Source of the DNA: Streptomyces sp. NBS 14/10
GTDB lineage: Bacteria; Actinomycetota; Actinomycetes; Streptomycetales; Streptomycetaceae
Direction: 5' to 3'
Assembly (NCBI RefSeq): GCF_002224125.1
Contig: NZ_NCSM01000069.1
Location: forward strand, 676 to 6,478
DNA length: 5,803 bases
Of this stretch, positions 5,076 to 5,803 are shown piece after piece. The position numbers and the translations under genes were made by a program. Within the stretch, counting starts at the first letter, position 1. Every line of letters begins with the position of its first letter. Below the pieces are notes generated by a model that was given only the letters and a program-made list of their open reading frames with translations, was not told the origin of the DNA and made no database searches.

Positions 5076-5115
5076 GCTCGAAAAGTCATCGCTGCTGATC
5101 AAGCGGCATAGCGGT
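5076..5115 (-). repeat. IS terminus shared with 2913-2952
   Basis: It starts GCTCGAAAAGTCATCG on the plus strand and includes the transposase stop (5099-5101). It differs from 2913-2952 by three transitions. The two copies are direct repeats about 2.16 kb apart. Confidence 0.8.
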
Positions 5116-5803
5116 ACTCGTTGACGAGGCCGCCGAGGATGCGGGTACGCAGGACTGTGTGAGTGTTGAGGTCATGTGCCACGACGAGTTGTTCAGGGGC
5201 GTCGGGTGGTAACTGATTGCGCGCTTGGTGGGGTCGGTGCTCGTTGTAGTGCCGCTCATAGGCCGCGAGGACGTGGCGCGCGTGGGCCTCGTTCATGATG
5301 AGGATGTGGTCGAGGGCTTCGCGTCGGATGCTGCCGACGATGCGTTCGCAGTGCGCGTTCATGCGGGGAGCCTGTGGCGCACTGTTGATGATCTCCATCT
5401 CCTCGGCCCGAAAGACGGCATCGAACGCCTCGCCGTACTTGCCGTCGCGGTCGCGCAGCAAGAAGCGCAGGGACTCGATGCGTATTGCCAGGTCGGCGGT
5501 GAGATTCCGCGCCTGCTGCACCGCCCAGTCCCGGGTCGGGTGGGCGGTGACTCCGGTGATGTGCAGCCGCCGGGTGGCGTGCTCGAGGAACACCAGCGCA
5601 TACAGCCGTCTGCCGAGGGCGGTGTCGATGTGGAAGAAGTCTGCTGCGATGATGCCCTCGGCTTGCGTGGTCAGGAACTCGCGCCAGGTGGGGCCTGAGC
5701 GACGTGGCGCGGGGTCGATACCGGCCGCGTTGAGGATCTCCCAGACCGTCGAGGGGGCGATCCGACGCCCGAGCCGGGCCAGTTCCCCTTGGATCCGCCG
5801 GTG
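5099..5803 (-). CDS. DDE transposase (integrase-core), 5' end outside window
   Basis: At least 234 codons are open to the window edge. The visible part starts HRRIQGELARLGRRIAPSTVW, a pre-catalytic helical region. The rve core follows: AADFFHIDT (first catalytic Asp at visible residue 55, or 60), LLRDRDGKY (Asp118) and MNAHCERIVGS (Glu153); Asp118 and Glu153 are 35 apart. HYNEHRPHQARNQLPP and the ending GLVNEYRYAA are typical of the family. The frame has no shift or internal stop, and the ending and stop lie just inside the IS end, so the enzyme is plausibly active. A GTG at 5593 is only an internal codon: the frame and the homology continue upstream of it to 5803. The protein shares the family but not close identity with the transposase at 1567-2730. 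Confidence 0.9.
   Translation of the reverse strand, partial: HRRIQGELARLGRRIAPSTVWEILNAAGIDPAPRRSGPTWREFLTTQAEGIIAADFFHIDTALGRRLYALVFLEHATRRLHITGVTAHPTRDWAVQQARNLTADLAIRIESLRFLLRDRDGKYGEAFDAVFRAEEMEIINSAPQAPRMNAHCERIVGSIRREALDHILIMNEAHARHVLAAYERHYNEHRPHQARNQLPPDAPEQLVVAHDLNTHTVLRTRILGGLVNEYRYAA

Larger units (their letters stand above)
5076..5803 (-). mobile_element. Integrase-core insertion sequence, right part outside window
   Basis: The left end is set by comparison: 5076-5115 matches 2913-2952 at 37 of 40 positions and the match stops outward at 5076. The transposase begins its last codons just inside. The other end and the target duplication are beyond 5803. It is inserted in another transposase gene (4834-5073), giving an IS nested in an IS. 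Confidence 0.75.

Noticed and set aside
5225..5698. 157-codon plus-strand frame
   Set aside because: It is antisense to the second transposase, whose D(35)E motifs show which strand codes.
1..5803. CRISPR array, rRNA, replication origin or phage genes
   Set aside because: No regularly spaced long repeats, rRNA signatures, iteron-like arrays or recognisable phage proteins were found.

Overview
The base composition (high G+C, GTG starts, G+C-biased third codon positions) and the protein families seen point to an actinomycete, most likely Streptomyces or a close relative. The window looks like the accessory end of a genomic island next to a tRNA-Pro attachment site. It holds a few intact cargo genes among complete, truncated and nested insertion sequences.

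Layout from left to right. Positions 3-632 hold a decayed IS630-type transposase (+) with two frameshifts. It is followed at once by an intact gene (650-1483, +) for a 277-residue protein with three S1-like RNA-binding domains, which ends in a strong hairpin. Positions 1603-2859 are a full-length IS3/integrase-core type element with 23-bp imperfect terminal inverted repeats and its transposase on the minus strand. The transposase frame runs out through the left repeat and stops at 1567. Next come a 40-bp orphan copy of the end of a different IS (2913-2952) and a fragment of an IS110-family transposase (about 2955-3125, minus). Positions 3777-3173 (minus) are a two-gene operon with a 4-bp GTGA overlap: a DUF6247-like protein and a small RelE/ParE-like protein, arranged like a toxin-antitoxin pair. 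An operator-like repeat lies upstream.

Positions 3995-4039 are the 3' part of a tRNA-Pro(GGG) gene, starting exactly at the anticodon loop and running to the encoded CCA. This is the form left by site-specific integration of pSAM2-like elements. Repeated GCGGTACGG words flank it on both sides, in inverted orientation, and a hairpin terminator follows. Roughly 4089-4785 has no gene I can support but contains several short repeats. From 4834 to the right edge lie the C-terminal 79 codons of one transposase, cut at about 5075 by a second IS (5076 to beyond 5803) whose transposase is open at the window edge.

No integrase, excisionase or replication gene is visible, so the reading as an island end rests on the tRNA fragment and the accessory content. 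The clearest functional unit is the DUF6247/toxin-like pair. The most interesting structural signal is the tRNA-derived att site with symmetric flanking repeats. All family names come from recognised sequence patterns, not database searches.
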